Assembly (NCBI GenBank): GCA_023264075.1
Contig: JALQTG010000261.1
Span: 1-9,917, forward strand
Direction: 5' to 3'
Source: Crocinitomicaceae bacterium
GTDB taxonomy: Bacteria > Bacteroidota > Bacteroidia > Flavobacteriales_D > Crocinitomicaceae
DNA: 9,917 bases
Position 1 is the first letter of the stretch; every line of letters starts with the position of its first letter. Shown piece after piece: positions 1-6,498 of the stretch. The notes under the pieces were generated by a model. It was given only the letters and a program-made list of their open reading frames with translations. It did no database searches and was not told the origin of the DNA. Both the position numbers and the translations under genes were made by a program.

Positions 1-237
1 CTCATCATAATTAAAAATCATTTTGTACGAAACCGCCGCTTTTTTAGCCATTTCTGCCTTCATTGCACGTGCCTTGGCATTTTTTGGAGAGATCTTCTCG
101 TAAGCTACTGATGCTAACTCTGCTGATTCGGCATAATTCCCATTAGAATACGCATCATTTGCTTTGTTTAGAGAAGCTTGTTGCCCTAACAAAGTAAATG
201 AAAAAACCAGCAGGGAAACTAAAAATAAGTTCTTCAT
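1..237 (-). CDS. Secreted TPR-like protein, N-terminal part only (possible OmpA/PorE-type)
   Basis: This is the first 79 codons of a leftward gene whose 3' end lies outside the window. The ATG is at 237. Residues 1-18 form a Lys-start, Leu/Phe-rich signal peptide (MKNLFLVSLL...), with likely cleavage near LLG-QQ. Residues 22-79 look like one helix-turn-helix repeat of TPR type: an Asn-Ala-Tyr/Gly-Asn-Tyr-Ala-Glu helix pair followed by a Lys/Ala-rich helix ending in a Tyr-rich segment. In Bacteroidota, envelope proteins starting this way often continue into PD40/WD40 repeats and an OmpA peptidoglycan-binding domain (PorE-like T9SS component or its relatives). That continuation is inference, because only the first repeat is visible. 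A -7 promoter element lies at 302-309. The reading frame is open and the signal peptide is convincing; the family is uncertain. Confidence 0.7.
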   Translation of the reverse strand, partial: MKNLFLVSLLVFSFTLLGQQASLNKANDAYSNGNYAESAELASVAYEKISPKNAKARAMKAEMAKKAAVSYKMIFNYDE

Positions 238-301
238 ATTTAATGTTCAATAAATATTTAATTAATGTCTGTTGAAAATCAACTTACTCCATTTCATCAA
301 A

Positions 302-309
302 CAAAATTA
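302..309 (-). promoter_or_regulatory. Bacteroidota -7 element for the left-edge gene
   Basis: Read leftward this is TAATTTTG, an exact match to the Bacteroidota consensus TAnnTTTG. It lies 64 nt upstream of the ATG at 237. No TTG -33 element is seen at the usual 17-23 nt spacing, so this is a partial promoter call resting on an 8-base motif in AT-rich DNA. Confidence 0.4.
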
Positions 310-391
310 GCATTATGTTCCTAAATTTCTCGCTTCAGTAGAAATTAATTTCACCTACCCTATTTTTTTTTTAATGTGAACTTCACAAATT

Positions 392-1432
392 TCAATCTTT
401 AGCATGATCAATATATGTCTCCCATTTCTGCAAAACAGCTTGAAATCCGGAGGGAAGTTGACTATCAAATCGCAAAAATTCCTTCGTTTTAGGATGTTCA
501 AATCCTAACGTTTTTGCATGTAAAGCTTGTCCATCTAACAGGTCAAAACAATTCTCTATAAATTGTTTATATTTCGTATACGTTGTTCCCTTTAAAATTC
601 GATCTCCCCCGTACTCTAAATCATGAAACAACGGGTGCCCAATACACTTCATGTGCGCTCGAATCTGGTGCGTCCTTCCCGTTTCGAGCTTACACTCCAC
701 CAATGTTACATAACCGTAACGTTTAAGTACTTTATAATGTGTCACAGCATGCTTTCCGTAATCTCCTTCAGGAAAAACCGTCATGAGTTTTCGATTCTGT
801 AGCGAGCGCCCCAAGTTACCAGTAATCGTTCCTTCATCTTCTTTGACATCCCCCCAAACGAGTGCCCAATAGCGACGTTCGGTAGAACGGTCATAAAACT
901 GTTGTGCAAGATGAGTCAACGCATACTCCGTTTTTGCAATAACCATAAGACCTGTCGTATGCTTATCTAATCGATGCACTAATCCTGGACGACCATAGTA
1001 ATCATCTGTTTTCGTTGGCAACTGGTCAAAATGATACACCAAAGCATTGACTAAAGTACCACGATAATTCCCATATCCGGGATGCACAACCATATTTGAC
1101 TCCTTATTCACTACAATTACTGTATCATCCTCATAATGAATCTCCAACGGGATATCTTCTGCAACAAGTTCGATTTCACGAATTGGATAAGGTAATACAA
1201 TAGAAACCTCGTCACTTGGCTTCACTTTGTAATTTTGCTTTACTTTCTGACCATTCACTACCACATTTCCATTTTTTGCGGCATTTTGGACTTTATTTCG
1301 TGAAGTATTGGGCATACGGTCCATGAGGAACTTATCCACTAGAACAACAACCTGCCCTGGGTCAGCTACAAACTTGTAATGCTCGTATAACTCCTCTTGG
1401 TCCTCGTGTTGCTCTTCAAATTCTTCTTGCAT
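392..1432 (-). CDS. rluD: RluA-family 23S rRNA pseudouridine synthase (RluD-type)
   Basis: It converts specific uridines of 23S rRNA to pseudouridine in the cytoplasm; RluD orthologues modify the helix 69 loop. At 346 aa it has the RluD architecture. An acidic N-terminal tail (about 20 aa, Glu-rich) precedes an S4 RNA-binding domain (about 28-78), followed by the catalytic domain (about 90-335). The catalytic motif GLVHRLDKHTTGL is present, with HRLD at 153-156 and the nucleophile Asp156. Also present are HPGYG (117-121), the conserved Tyr188 in RRYWALVWG, and the LETGRTHQIRAHM motif (249-261). The ATG start is chosen because a TAnnTTTG box sits 20 nt upstream. It follows the PASTA and T9SS genes on the same strand with a 98-nt gap. 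RluD rather than RluC is preferred from the acidic tail plus S4 domain, but exact uridine targets cannot be read from sequence. Confidence 0.93.
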   Translation of the reverse strand: MQEEFEEQHEDQEELYEHYKFVADPGQVVVLVDKFLMDRMPNTSRNKVQNAAKNGNVVVNGQKVKQNYKVKPSDEVSIVLPYPIREIELVAEDIPLEIHYEDDTVIVVNKESNMVVHPGYGNYRGTLVNALVYHFDQLPTKTDDYYGRPGLVHRLDKHTTGLMVIAKTEYALTHLAQQFYDRSTERRYWALVWGDVKEDEGTITGNLGRSLQNRKLMTVFPEGDYGKHAVTHYKVLKRYGYVTLVECKLETGRTHQIRAHMKCIGHPLFHDLEYGGDRILKGTTYTKYKQFIENCFDLLDGQALHAKTLGFEHPKTKEFLRFDSQLPSGFQAVLQKWETYIDHAKD

Positions 1433-1452
1433 AGTTGCTTTATTCTTGGCTG

Positions 1453-1460
1453 CAAAGTTA
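1453..1460 (-). promoter_or_regulatory. Bacteroidota -7 element for rluD
   Basis: Read leftward this is TAACTTTG, an exact TAnnTTTG match ending 20 nt before the rluD ATG. No good -33 TTG is seen at 17-23 nt. It suggests rluD can be transcribed separately from the upstream T9SS gene. Confidence 0.45.
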
Positions 1461-1530
1461 GGATAATTCCAGCACGAAAAATGATGCCTAGCAAATCAAC
1501 TCAAACCACACAATATTGATTCTTTACAAA

Positions 1531-3771
1531 TTAGTAGATTACTAATTTTTTCGTTGTAACCTCTCTACTGTCTTGAATCAGAAGTACAAAATACACTCCC
1601 GCGTTTAAACGTGAAATATCGAACAAATCATCCAAGCCTCCTTGTAACAAGTGCCTCCCATTCAGATCTAATAGAATTACCTCATTCTCAATACCCGAGA
1701 CATCAGTACGAATAGAAAAGTGAGATGATGCAGGATTAGGATAGATCGTGAAATCTACCACGTCAGCGGTTTCTACCGTTGGAATATTCAACAAGTAATC
1801 CATTTTACTTGATACCAGTGGACGCATCATCACTGCACCGGGAAATGAAGCATTATTCCATTGATTGCCACCGTCAACACTCCAAAATATCTTATCCGCT
1901 TGATCATGGTTCATATCCAACCCTAAATTCAAACGTTCTTCTTCAATTTGGCGCATCCCAATGTAAAACGTTTCACCAACTCCTACTTTCATAGTGTCTT
2001 TAAACAGATACGTGGTAAACTTATTACGTGCACTCGTGTACTTGGGTTGTCGTGGGAAGAAAAACTCATCTTCATAGATTTTGGAGCCCGGCTGACCATT
2101 GTTATCATTCCAAACAGCCAGAAGAAATAAATTATTTGAAACATCCACTACTGATGGAACAAAATGAATATCAATTCCAACCAACGAATCTGCTTGATAT
2201 GCATTAAATTGATATGCTAGTAAAGCCTGTTGACCTGTTACGCCATATGCCTTTTCTGCCGTACCGTCGTCATATGCATAATAATTCTGAAAGATTTGCT
2301 GGCCAAATGTAGAATCGTTCTGAGCATAGCTTGGGAATTGGGCACTCGCATTCGCCATCCAATCATAGGTGGCAAGTGTATCATTAGGAAGTGTTGCATC
2401 ATAGGCATAACCTGAAGAAAAATCATGAAAAGAGGTATAAGTAGTTCTCGGTGCATAATTAATATTTCCACCCGACAAAAACGTTCCATTCAGGGTATGA
2501 TTTCCCTGAACAACGCCATCCAACAAAATAGCCACGTTTCCATTTTGATTATTCTCTGTTAACTCACTTCCATTGCGCACATCCACCCTCACTGCATCAC
2601 CCATTTTTCCGATTGGATTATTCCTGTAATGCTTCCATGGGACGCTTATGTACTCCTGCAATAAGGTCGATATTGGATAAACGAATGCGTAATCTTTGAA
2701 TAACGTATCTTGAAATCCAGAGAACTGTCTTAAGTTGACATAATCAATATGAAAGTGATCCAAAAACCCAGCAGGAGAGCCATAATTGATGAATCTGAAT
2801 TGAAATCCGTTTTCAAAAAATATGTTATCATCTACTTTGATGTGGGCTACCTGAAAATCCACTTGAGGCTCACCCCCTGTGCGCCAGACACGATTCCATT
2901 CGAGTGTAGAGGGCGAGTAAAACTCCAAAAACAAGGAATCTCCTTCCTCAGGTGCATCACCGAACCCTTCACATTGGTACAAAAAACTAAAATATACTGA
3001 GTCTGAAGCATTGACAAGAGAAAGATCAAGAGGTTTTGATAATAAAGTATCGCAATTCATTGTAGATGTTGAACCAAACAGATATGGATACCCATTTTCA
3101 TTTAACCCATCAAAAGAAACAACCCCCAATGACCAAGGATTTGTAGCTAAACGATAATTATGATATGCCTGATCAGTTAACCACAACTTTCCTGGATCAG
3201 AAATTTCAACCGTAAAAATCCGTGCCGAATCTTGCACATATTCTGGGTTAGATAACCAAATCGTATCTTGTTGATTGGGAAGTACATCAACAGTATCGAT
3301 AATAATATAGGGAGGGTATCCGTAAATATTTGTATGATTGACAGGGTAACTAGAAAGGTCATCATATAAAAATCGAGTACTATCAAATTTGTGATAGATT
3401 AGTGTGTCGAGAATTAAATTAACTTCCATGCGGTAGGTTGCACTATCTGTAAAAAATGAAGTTGGAGGAAGTGGGACCTCCGAAACAACATCTAACATTC
3501 TATGGAATAAAGCTTCAGATACATTCGGATCAGAAAAACCAGCATCGTACGCTTGAAAATTATTCTTTGAGAAATCATCGAAAAATGGTAAGGAAAGCGT
3601 ATCGGTAAAGTAAACGAAAGTACTATCAAAAGTAGTACTCATAGATTTCTCTTGGTACTTGATCGTCTTTCCAAACAAATCTGGATTCGTCGTAATTGGA
3701 GCTATTCCATCTTGAGCATTTCCATGAAGAAAAGCAATCCAAACGATTACAAAAGCAAAAACATACCTCAT
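1531..3771 (-). CDS. Secreted protein with T9SS type A sorting domain and MAM-like jelly-roll region
   Basis: At 746 aa it begins with a signal peptide (residues 1-19, cleavage near GNA-Q) and ends in a type IX secretion C-terminal sorting domain (about 671-746). The domain shows the usual landmarks: FTIYPNP, a central LLDLNGR strand, LNAGVYFV, and the terminal basic-hydrophobic KKLVIY. The product should be exported by Sec, passed through the T9SS, and released or anchored at the cell surface. Residues about 60-78 (LPFFDDFS) and 205-350 resemble the split jelly-roll, MAM/concanavalin-like fold common in Bacteroidota surface proteins, including FFSFLYQ-type and FQFRFINYGS strands. An Asp/Thr/Tyr-rich stretch (about 80-200) interrupts it. 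No catalytic motif is recognised, so the substrate or role is unknown. The ATG lies 18 nt after the PASTA gene, implying co-transcription. Confidence 0.88.
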   Translation of the reverse strand: MRYVFAFVIVWIAFLHGNAQDGIAPITTNPDLFGKTIKYQEKSMSTTFDSTFVYFTDTLSLPFFDDFSKNNFQAYDAGFSDPNVSEALFHRMLDVVSEVPLPPTSFFTDSATYRMEVNLILDTLIYHKFDSTRFLYDDLSSYPVNHTNIYGYPPYIIIDTVDVLPNQQDTIWLSNPEYVQDSARIFTVEISDPGKLWLTDQAYHNYRLATNPWSLGVVSFDGLNENGYPYLFGSTSTMNCDTLLSKPLDLSLVNASDSVYFSFLYQCEGFGDAPEEGDSLFLEFYSPSTLEWNRVWRTGGEPQVDFQVAHIKVDDNIFFENGFQFRFINYGSPAGFLDHFHIDYVNLRQFSGFQDTLFKDYAFVYPISTLLQEYISVPWKHYRNNPIGKMGDAVRVDVRNGSELTENNQNGNVAILLDGVVQGNHTLNGTFLSGGNINYAPRTTYTSFHDFSSGYAYDATLPNDTLATYDWMANASAQFPSYAQNDSTFGQQIFQNYYAYDDGTAEKAYGVTGQQALLAYQFNAYQADSLVGIDIHFVPSVVDVSNNLFLLAVWNDNNGQPGSKIYEDEFFFPRQPKYTSARNKFTTYLFKDTMKVGVGETFYIGMRQIEEERLNLGLDMNHDQADKIFWSVDGGNQWNNASFPGAVMMRPLVSSKMDYLLNIPTVETADVVDFTIYPNPASSHFSIRTDVSGIENEVILLDLNGRHLLQGGLDDLFDISRLNAGVYFVLLIQDSREVTTKKLVIY

Positions 3772-3789
3772 AATGAATTCGTCTAATTT

Positions 3790-4590
3790 TTAATCAACCT
3801 GTGGGGTTGGCGAGGCAAATACTGTAATCGTTGACCCATAAGGCACTTTACTGCTATCACCAGCCACGGGTGTTTGATTCGTAATGCTTGCCATTAAACT
3901 ATCTTGATTCGAAGCACAGTCATTATAAATTGCGAACAAACGCAACCCACCAGTCCCCCTTAAACGTTCCTCTGCTTCGTTTATTGTGAGCCCATTCAAG
4001 TCAGGCACATAAGCAAACTCAGCTCCTGTTTTTTGTCCTACCACCAATTCTATAATTGAATTGATCGGAATCTTCATTCCTTTCGTGACTACTTTCCCAC
4101 GGTATTTCTGCTCCATAACACTTCCTTGATCCTCGTTGCTGGGGACAAAAGTCGTTTTTGTTCGCAGCCCTTTTGTCATAAGCACAGTCTCCGCAAAACG
4201 TCTACTTTTACTCACCACAATCGGCAATTCTACTAAACGCGTCTGCTTGCTCACACGTACTTTAATGATTCGTCCTTCTTTTACGCCCATCCCCGTTGAA
4301 TCACTTGGCATTGGACTTTGATAAACCACGGTACCTTCAAGAAGAGCCGGGTCATAAATTGAATCGATAACTTCATAGCGCAACTCTAAACCGGACAATA
4401 ATTGTGGGACATCGTCGAGATTATTCCCCAAAAGTACAGGAACTTGAATTTCTTGACCATGATTTGTGTAGCTATCAAAATACCTGAGTGATCCCCAGAT
4501 AATGAGCACCCAAGCAACCATAATCAATCCAATATTGATCCATAGTTTTCTACTAATAATAAAACCTCTGAGCTTCTGAATGAATGACAT
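3790..4590 (-). CDS. Membrane-anchored protein with three PASTA domains
   Basis: At 266 aa it has a short basic cytoplasmic N-terminus, one transmembrane helix (about 16-34, LWINIGLIMVAWVLIIWGS), and then an extracytoplasmic part made almost wholly of three PASTA repeats (about 46-114, 117-186 and 193-260). Each repeat starts with a (V/L)P(D/V/I)-like strand and ends in an I-x-V-x-V/A strand. PASTA domains are known to bind peptidoglycan or beta-lactam-like ligands and usually sit on Ser/Thr kinases or penicillin-binding proteins. Here neither a kinase nor a transpeptidase domain is present, which is the normal form in Bacteroidota. A periplasmic cell-wall-sensing or scaffold role is inference. 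It has the best two-part promoter on this strand (4610-4637), and the T9SS gene follows after 18 nt. Confidence 0.9.
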   Translation of the reverse strand: MSFIQKLRGFIISRKLWINIGLIMVAWVLIIWGSLRYFDSYTNHGQEIQVPVLLGNNLDDVPQLLSGLELRYEVIDSIYDPALLEGTVVYQSPMPSDSTGMGVKEGRIIKVRVSKQTRLVELPIVVSKSRRFAETVLMTKGLRTKTTFVPSNEDQGSVMEQKYRGKVVTKGMKIPINSIIELVVGQKTGAEFAYVPDLNGLTINEAEERLRGTGGLRLFAIYNDCASNQDSLMASITNQTPVAGDSSKVPYGSTITVFASPTPQVD

Positions 4591-4609
4591 ATTCCGTTAA
4601 TTCGTTCTA

Positions 4610-4637
4610 CAAATATAAGGTAATTTCTTAAGGGCAA
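4610..4637 (-). promoter_or_regulatory. Bacteroidota promoter (-33 TTG, -7 TATATTTG) for the PASTA gene
   Basis: Read leftward, TTG at 4637-4635 is followed after 17 nt by TATATTTG at 4617-4610. This fits the Bacteroidota sigma factor pattern TTG-N17-23-TAnnTTTG. The -7 box ends 19 nt before the ATG at 4590, giving a short leader. It probably drives the PASTA and T9SS genes. Confidence 0.6.
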
Positions 4638-4674
4638 TTCGATTTAGGCAACTGAAACATGCCGCTAAAATCAA

Positions 4675-5301
4675 TTATAGAATATCGAGCACAGCAGGAA
4701 TTAATATTTCCTCCTCCAATATATGATGCAACTTTAAATCTGCCTCAAACAAGGTAAGCTGATTAAATAACACAGCAGCTATACCTCGCTCATGGCGCTG
4801 AAGCTCCGAAACGACCTTCTTTATTAACTCAAGGTCTTTTTCGGTATCTGTATGCTCCATATAAAACGTGGCCAATTGAGTGCGCAACTGAGTACTTTTA
4901 CAAAAAAGTGCATCTTCCAATTTGGCTTCAATGAGGGAATGAATTAAGGGGAATACATTTATCTCTTCAAATGCGATGTGCGCTTCTAAATCCATTCGAT
5001 AATCATTAAAAAGAATAGGCAGCAAAAGTGATTTTGACGAGAGTATTGAATTCATCATAAGAGCAATATTCTGCTCTATTTCAGGTATCTTCTTCTCCAA
5101 ATAATAGAAATGACTTAACCGTAAAAAATTATAAATAAGAAAAGGGGAAACGCTAAAAAAAGGAGACGAATCAAACTTTTTAGGATGAAAATAAAAACTC
5201 CTCAACAATTCTTTGAATTGATGCAACTGGCTCTGAACAACTTTGAGCGAGGTGGAAATAGTATCTGAATGAATCTTAAGTGAATAGAGACTTTCAGCCA
5301 A
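4675..5301 (-). CDS. Hemerythrin-like diiron protein related to RIC/YtfE; start uncertain
   Basis: The protein is mostly helical and carries hemerythrin-type iron ligands in the spacing of RIC/YtfE iron-sulfur repair proteins. Likely ligands are His64 (LSHFYYLEKKIPEIE), His108 and Glu112 (AHIAFEEINVFP), His150 (HTDTEK), and His193 with Glu197 (LHHILEEEILIP). It would bind a diiron centre in the cytoplasm; family members act in nitrosative or oxidative stress or O2/NO sensing, but the role here is inferred. The 208-aa frame begins at TTG 5301. However, it stays open for 27 more codons upstream (to a stop at 5383-5385), and the residues just upstream (ELTFDQLGQ) plus residues 2-37 seem to align, by memory, with the ScdA-like N-terminal region of Bacteroidota relatives, without its Cys pair. 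No in-frame ATG or GTG exists upstream. A TAAGGAG lies at 5356-5350. A frameshift near 5328 or a non-AUG start is therefore possible. Transcription diverges from the DUF1573 genes. Confidence 0.75.
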   Translation of the reverse strand: MAESLYSLKIHSDTISTSLKVVQSQLHQFKELLRSFYFHPKKFDSSPFFSVSPFLIYNFLRLSHFYYLEKKIPEIEQNIALMMNSILSSKSLLLPILFNDYRMDLEAHIAFEEINVFPLIHSLIEAKLEDALFCKSTQLRTQLATFYMEHTDTEKDLELIKKVVSELQRHERGIAAVLFNQLTLFEADLKLHHILEEEILIPAVLDIL

Positions 5302-5397
5302 CTGCCCCAGCTGATCAAATGTTAATTCATGAAAAAAGTATGTTGTGCGCTCCTTACTGTTTTTTTCGTGAAGGTCTAAATTTTATATACTTATACA

Positions 5398-5445
5398 ATA
5401 CCATAAAAAGGGTATATTTATTTTCCGTTGTTAACGCTTTGTTAA
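5398..5445. promoter_or_regulatory. Inverted and direct repeats in the divergent intergenic region (candidate operators)
   Basis: The gap between the divergent hemerythrin-like and DUF1573 genes (about 5331-5512) holds three small symmetric elements. ATACC-N8-GGTAT lies at 5398-5415. TTAAC-N5-GTTAA, a perfect inverted repeat, lies at 5431-5445. TTGTTAA occurs twice as a direct repeat (5428-5434 and 5439-5445), one helical turn (11 bp) apart. Their place 29-46 nt upstream of the -7 box at 5474 would suit an activator site. The regulator is unknown, and AT-rich DNA yields such repeats by chance. Confidence 0.3.
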
Positions 5446-5473
5446 AAAAGAGTCCTGATTGGTATCCCGTTTG

Positions 5474-5481
5474 TATATTTG
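5474..5481 (+). promoter_or_regulatory. Bacteroidota -7 element for the DUF1573 pair
   Basis: TATATTTG is an exact TAnnTTTG match ending 31 nt before the ATG at 5513, and is the same octamer as in the PASTA promoter. No TTG sits at the normal -33 spacing (the nearest, 5459-5461, is only 12 nt away), which would suit a promoter that needs an activator. Confidence 0.5.
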
Positions 5482-5512
5482 GGGAAGAATTTAACTCTTA
5501 ATAAATAGAATT

Positions 5513-5989
5513 ATGAAAAACGCATTATTTACACTATCACTTGTTTTCGCTGCAACTTTTGCAACGACTTCAACTTTTGCTCAGACAAAGGTTCCAACAA
5601 CAAATACAGAAACTGCTGTTGAAGAAGGAGCTATTATTGAATTTGAGAAGGAAACACATGATTACGGAACAATCAAACAAAATGGAAATGGTGTTTACGA
5701 ATTTAAATTCACCAATACAGGTACTCAACCATTGATGATTTCGAACGCCAAAGGATCTTGTGGATGTACTGTTCCAGAGTGGCCAAGAGAACCAATTGCT
5801 CCAGGTCAATCAGGTGCAATCAAAGTAAAATATGACACGAAAAGAGTCGGTCCTTTTTCTAAGAGTGTAACATTACAATCAAATGCTGTGAACAGCCCAA
5901 CTAAAACTATTCGTATCAAAGGTACAGTAGAAGAAGTTGCTGGTGGAGGTTTGCCAGTAAACAATGTTGGTGCTCCAGCAAAAAATTAA
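5513..5989 (+). CDS. Exported DUF1573 domain protein
   Basis: At 158 aa it has a clear Sec signal peptide (residues 1-23, cleavage at TFA-Q), a short Thr/Glu linker, and one DUF1573 domain (about 41-140). DUF1573 is an Ig-like beta-sandwich common in Bacteroidota envelopes. Its signature is visible: a FEKETHDYGTI strand, the YEFKFTNTGTQPL strand, the GSCGCTVPEWP turn with Cys83 and Cys85, and the PIAPGQSG-IKVKYDT segment. The tail is Gly/Pro/Ala-rich. It should be periplasmic or exported; there is no lipobox Cys and no T9SS domain. Its biochemical role is unknown. The CxC pair could bind metal or form disulfides, but that is inference. It is followed after 9 nt by a diverged copy of the same family. 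Confidence 0.9.
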   Translation: MKNALFTLSLVFAATFATTSTFAQTKVPTTNTETAVEEGAIIEFEKETHDYGTIKQNGNGVYEFKFTNTGTQPLMISNAKGSCGCTVPEWPREPIAPGQSGAIKVKYDTKRVGPFSKSVTLQSNAVNSPTKTIRIKGTVEEVAGGGLPVNNVGAPAKN

Positions 5990-5998
5990 TATCATTTA

Positions 5999-6382
5999 AT
6001 GAAGCTATATTTCGCGATCATATTTATAGCAATGAATTCCGCCATTGGCCTCGGTCAATCGGCGGAATTTTTATTTAGCGGTAAAAAAACCATCAAATGG
6101 GAAAACACCGATGAAGGAGTTCTTTTAGAACACTATTTTGTATTTTCCAATAGCGGGAATCAACCTTTATTGATTCAAGATGCACGAGTAGCTTGCCCAT
6201 GCACAAAAGTAGAATTTCCAAAAAAACCGATTCTTCCAGGCGCCACTGACTCAATCCTAGTGACTTTCGACACAACGGACAAGTACTATTATCAAGACCG
6301 AATCATCGAACTTGTTTCCAATGCCAAAAAAACAGAAAAATTAAGAATTAAAGTATATGTTACCCCGAAGGAGGATCAATAA
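5999..6382 (+). CDS. Second exported DUF1573-type protein (short, diverged paralogue)
   Basis: At 127 aa it has a signal peptide (about 1-19, cleavage near GLG-Q) followed directly by a DUF1573-like domain (about 22-122). It keeps the family outline: HYFVFSNSGNQPLLI, an ACPCTKVEFPKKPILPG turn with Cys66 and Cys68, then a LVTFDTTDKYY strand and a terminal RIKVYV strand. It differs from its upstream neighbour in having CPC in place of CGC, an N-terminal strand without the HDYGTI motif, and no linker or tail. The ATG is 9 nt after the first gene's stop, so the two look like a tandem duplication in one operon. A terminator-shaped hairpin (6034-6076) lies inside its signal-peptide and early mature codons and may reduce its expression relative to the first gene. 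Function is unknown. Confidence 0.85.
   Translation: MKLYFAIIFIAMNSAIGLGQSAEFLFSGKKTIKWENTDEGVLLEHYFVFSNSGNQPLLIQDARVACPCTKVEFPKKPILPGATDSILVTFDTTDKYYYQDRIIELVSNAKKTEKLRIKVYVTPKEDQ
6034..6076 (+). terminator. Terminator-like hairpin with U-tract inside the second DUF1573 gene
   Basis: AATTCCGCC (6035-6043) pairs perfectly with GGCGGAATT (6061-6069). A G-U pair extends the base, and ATTG/CAAT (6044-6047 with 6056-6059) extends the stem across a one-base bulge (C6060). TTTTTATTT follows at 6068-6076. This is the shape of an intrinsic terminator, 45 nt after the stop of the first DUF1573 gene but within codons 12-26 of the second. It may be an attenuator or partial terminator that translating ribosomes disrupt. 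Confidence 0.55.
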
Positions 6383-6454
6383 GACTCAAAATACGTCCAT
6401 GTAATCCTATTTGATAGTCCGCCTCAAAATTCATTGAATCCGTCCGTTCAAAAC

Positions 6455-6490
6455 TTGTTGCTCCATTCATTGTTAGTACATTTGTACAAA
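6455..6490 (+). promoter_or_regulatory. Promoter of the AlbA_2 gene with overlapping palindrome TTTGTACAAA
   Basis: TTG at 6455-6457 is followed after 19 nt by TACATTTG at 6477-6484, fitting the Bacteroidota promoter pattern. The last four bases of the -7 box form the start of a perfect 10-bp palindrome, TTTGTACAAA (6481-6490). The GTG start at 6499 is 14 nt after the -7 box, so the transcript would have a leader of only a few bases. The palindrome sits where a repressor would block transcription. Confidence 0.55.
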
Positions 6491-6498
6491 CTGACATC

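Noticed and set aside
362..372. Poly-T run as a terminator
   Set aside because: The transcripts here run leftward, so it would be poly-A in RNA; no GC stem adjoins it on the rightward strand. The nearby GAAATTAATTTC palindrome (341-352) is too AT-rich to be convincing.
1779..3000. Several rightward open frames of 60-83 codons inside the T9SS gene
   Set aside because: They are antisense shadows of a well-supported 746-aa gene, with no domain, signal peptide or ribosome-site support.
5280..5501. Rightward 73-codon open frame in the divergent region
   Set aside because: It overlaps the hemerythrin N-terminal region and the DUF1573 promoter, with no recognisable protein features.
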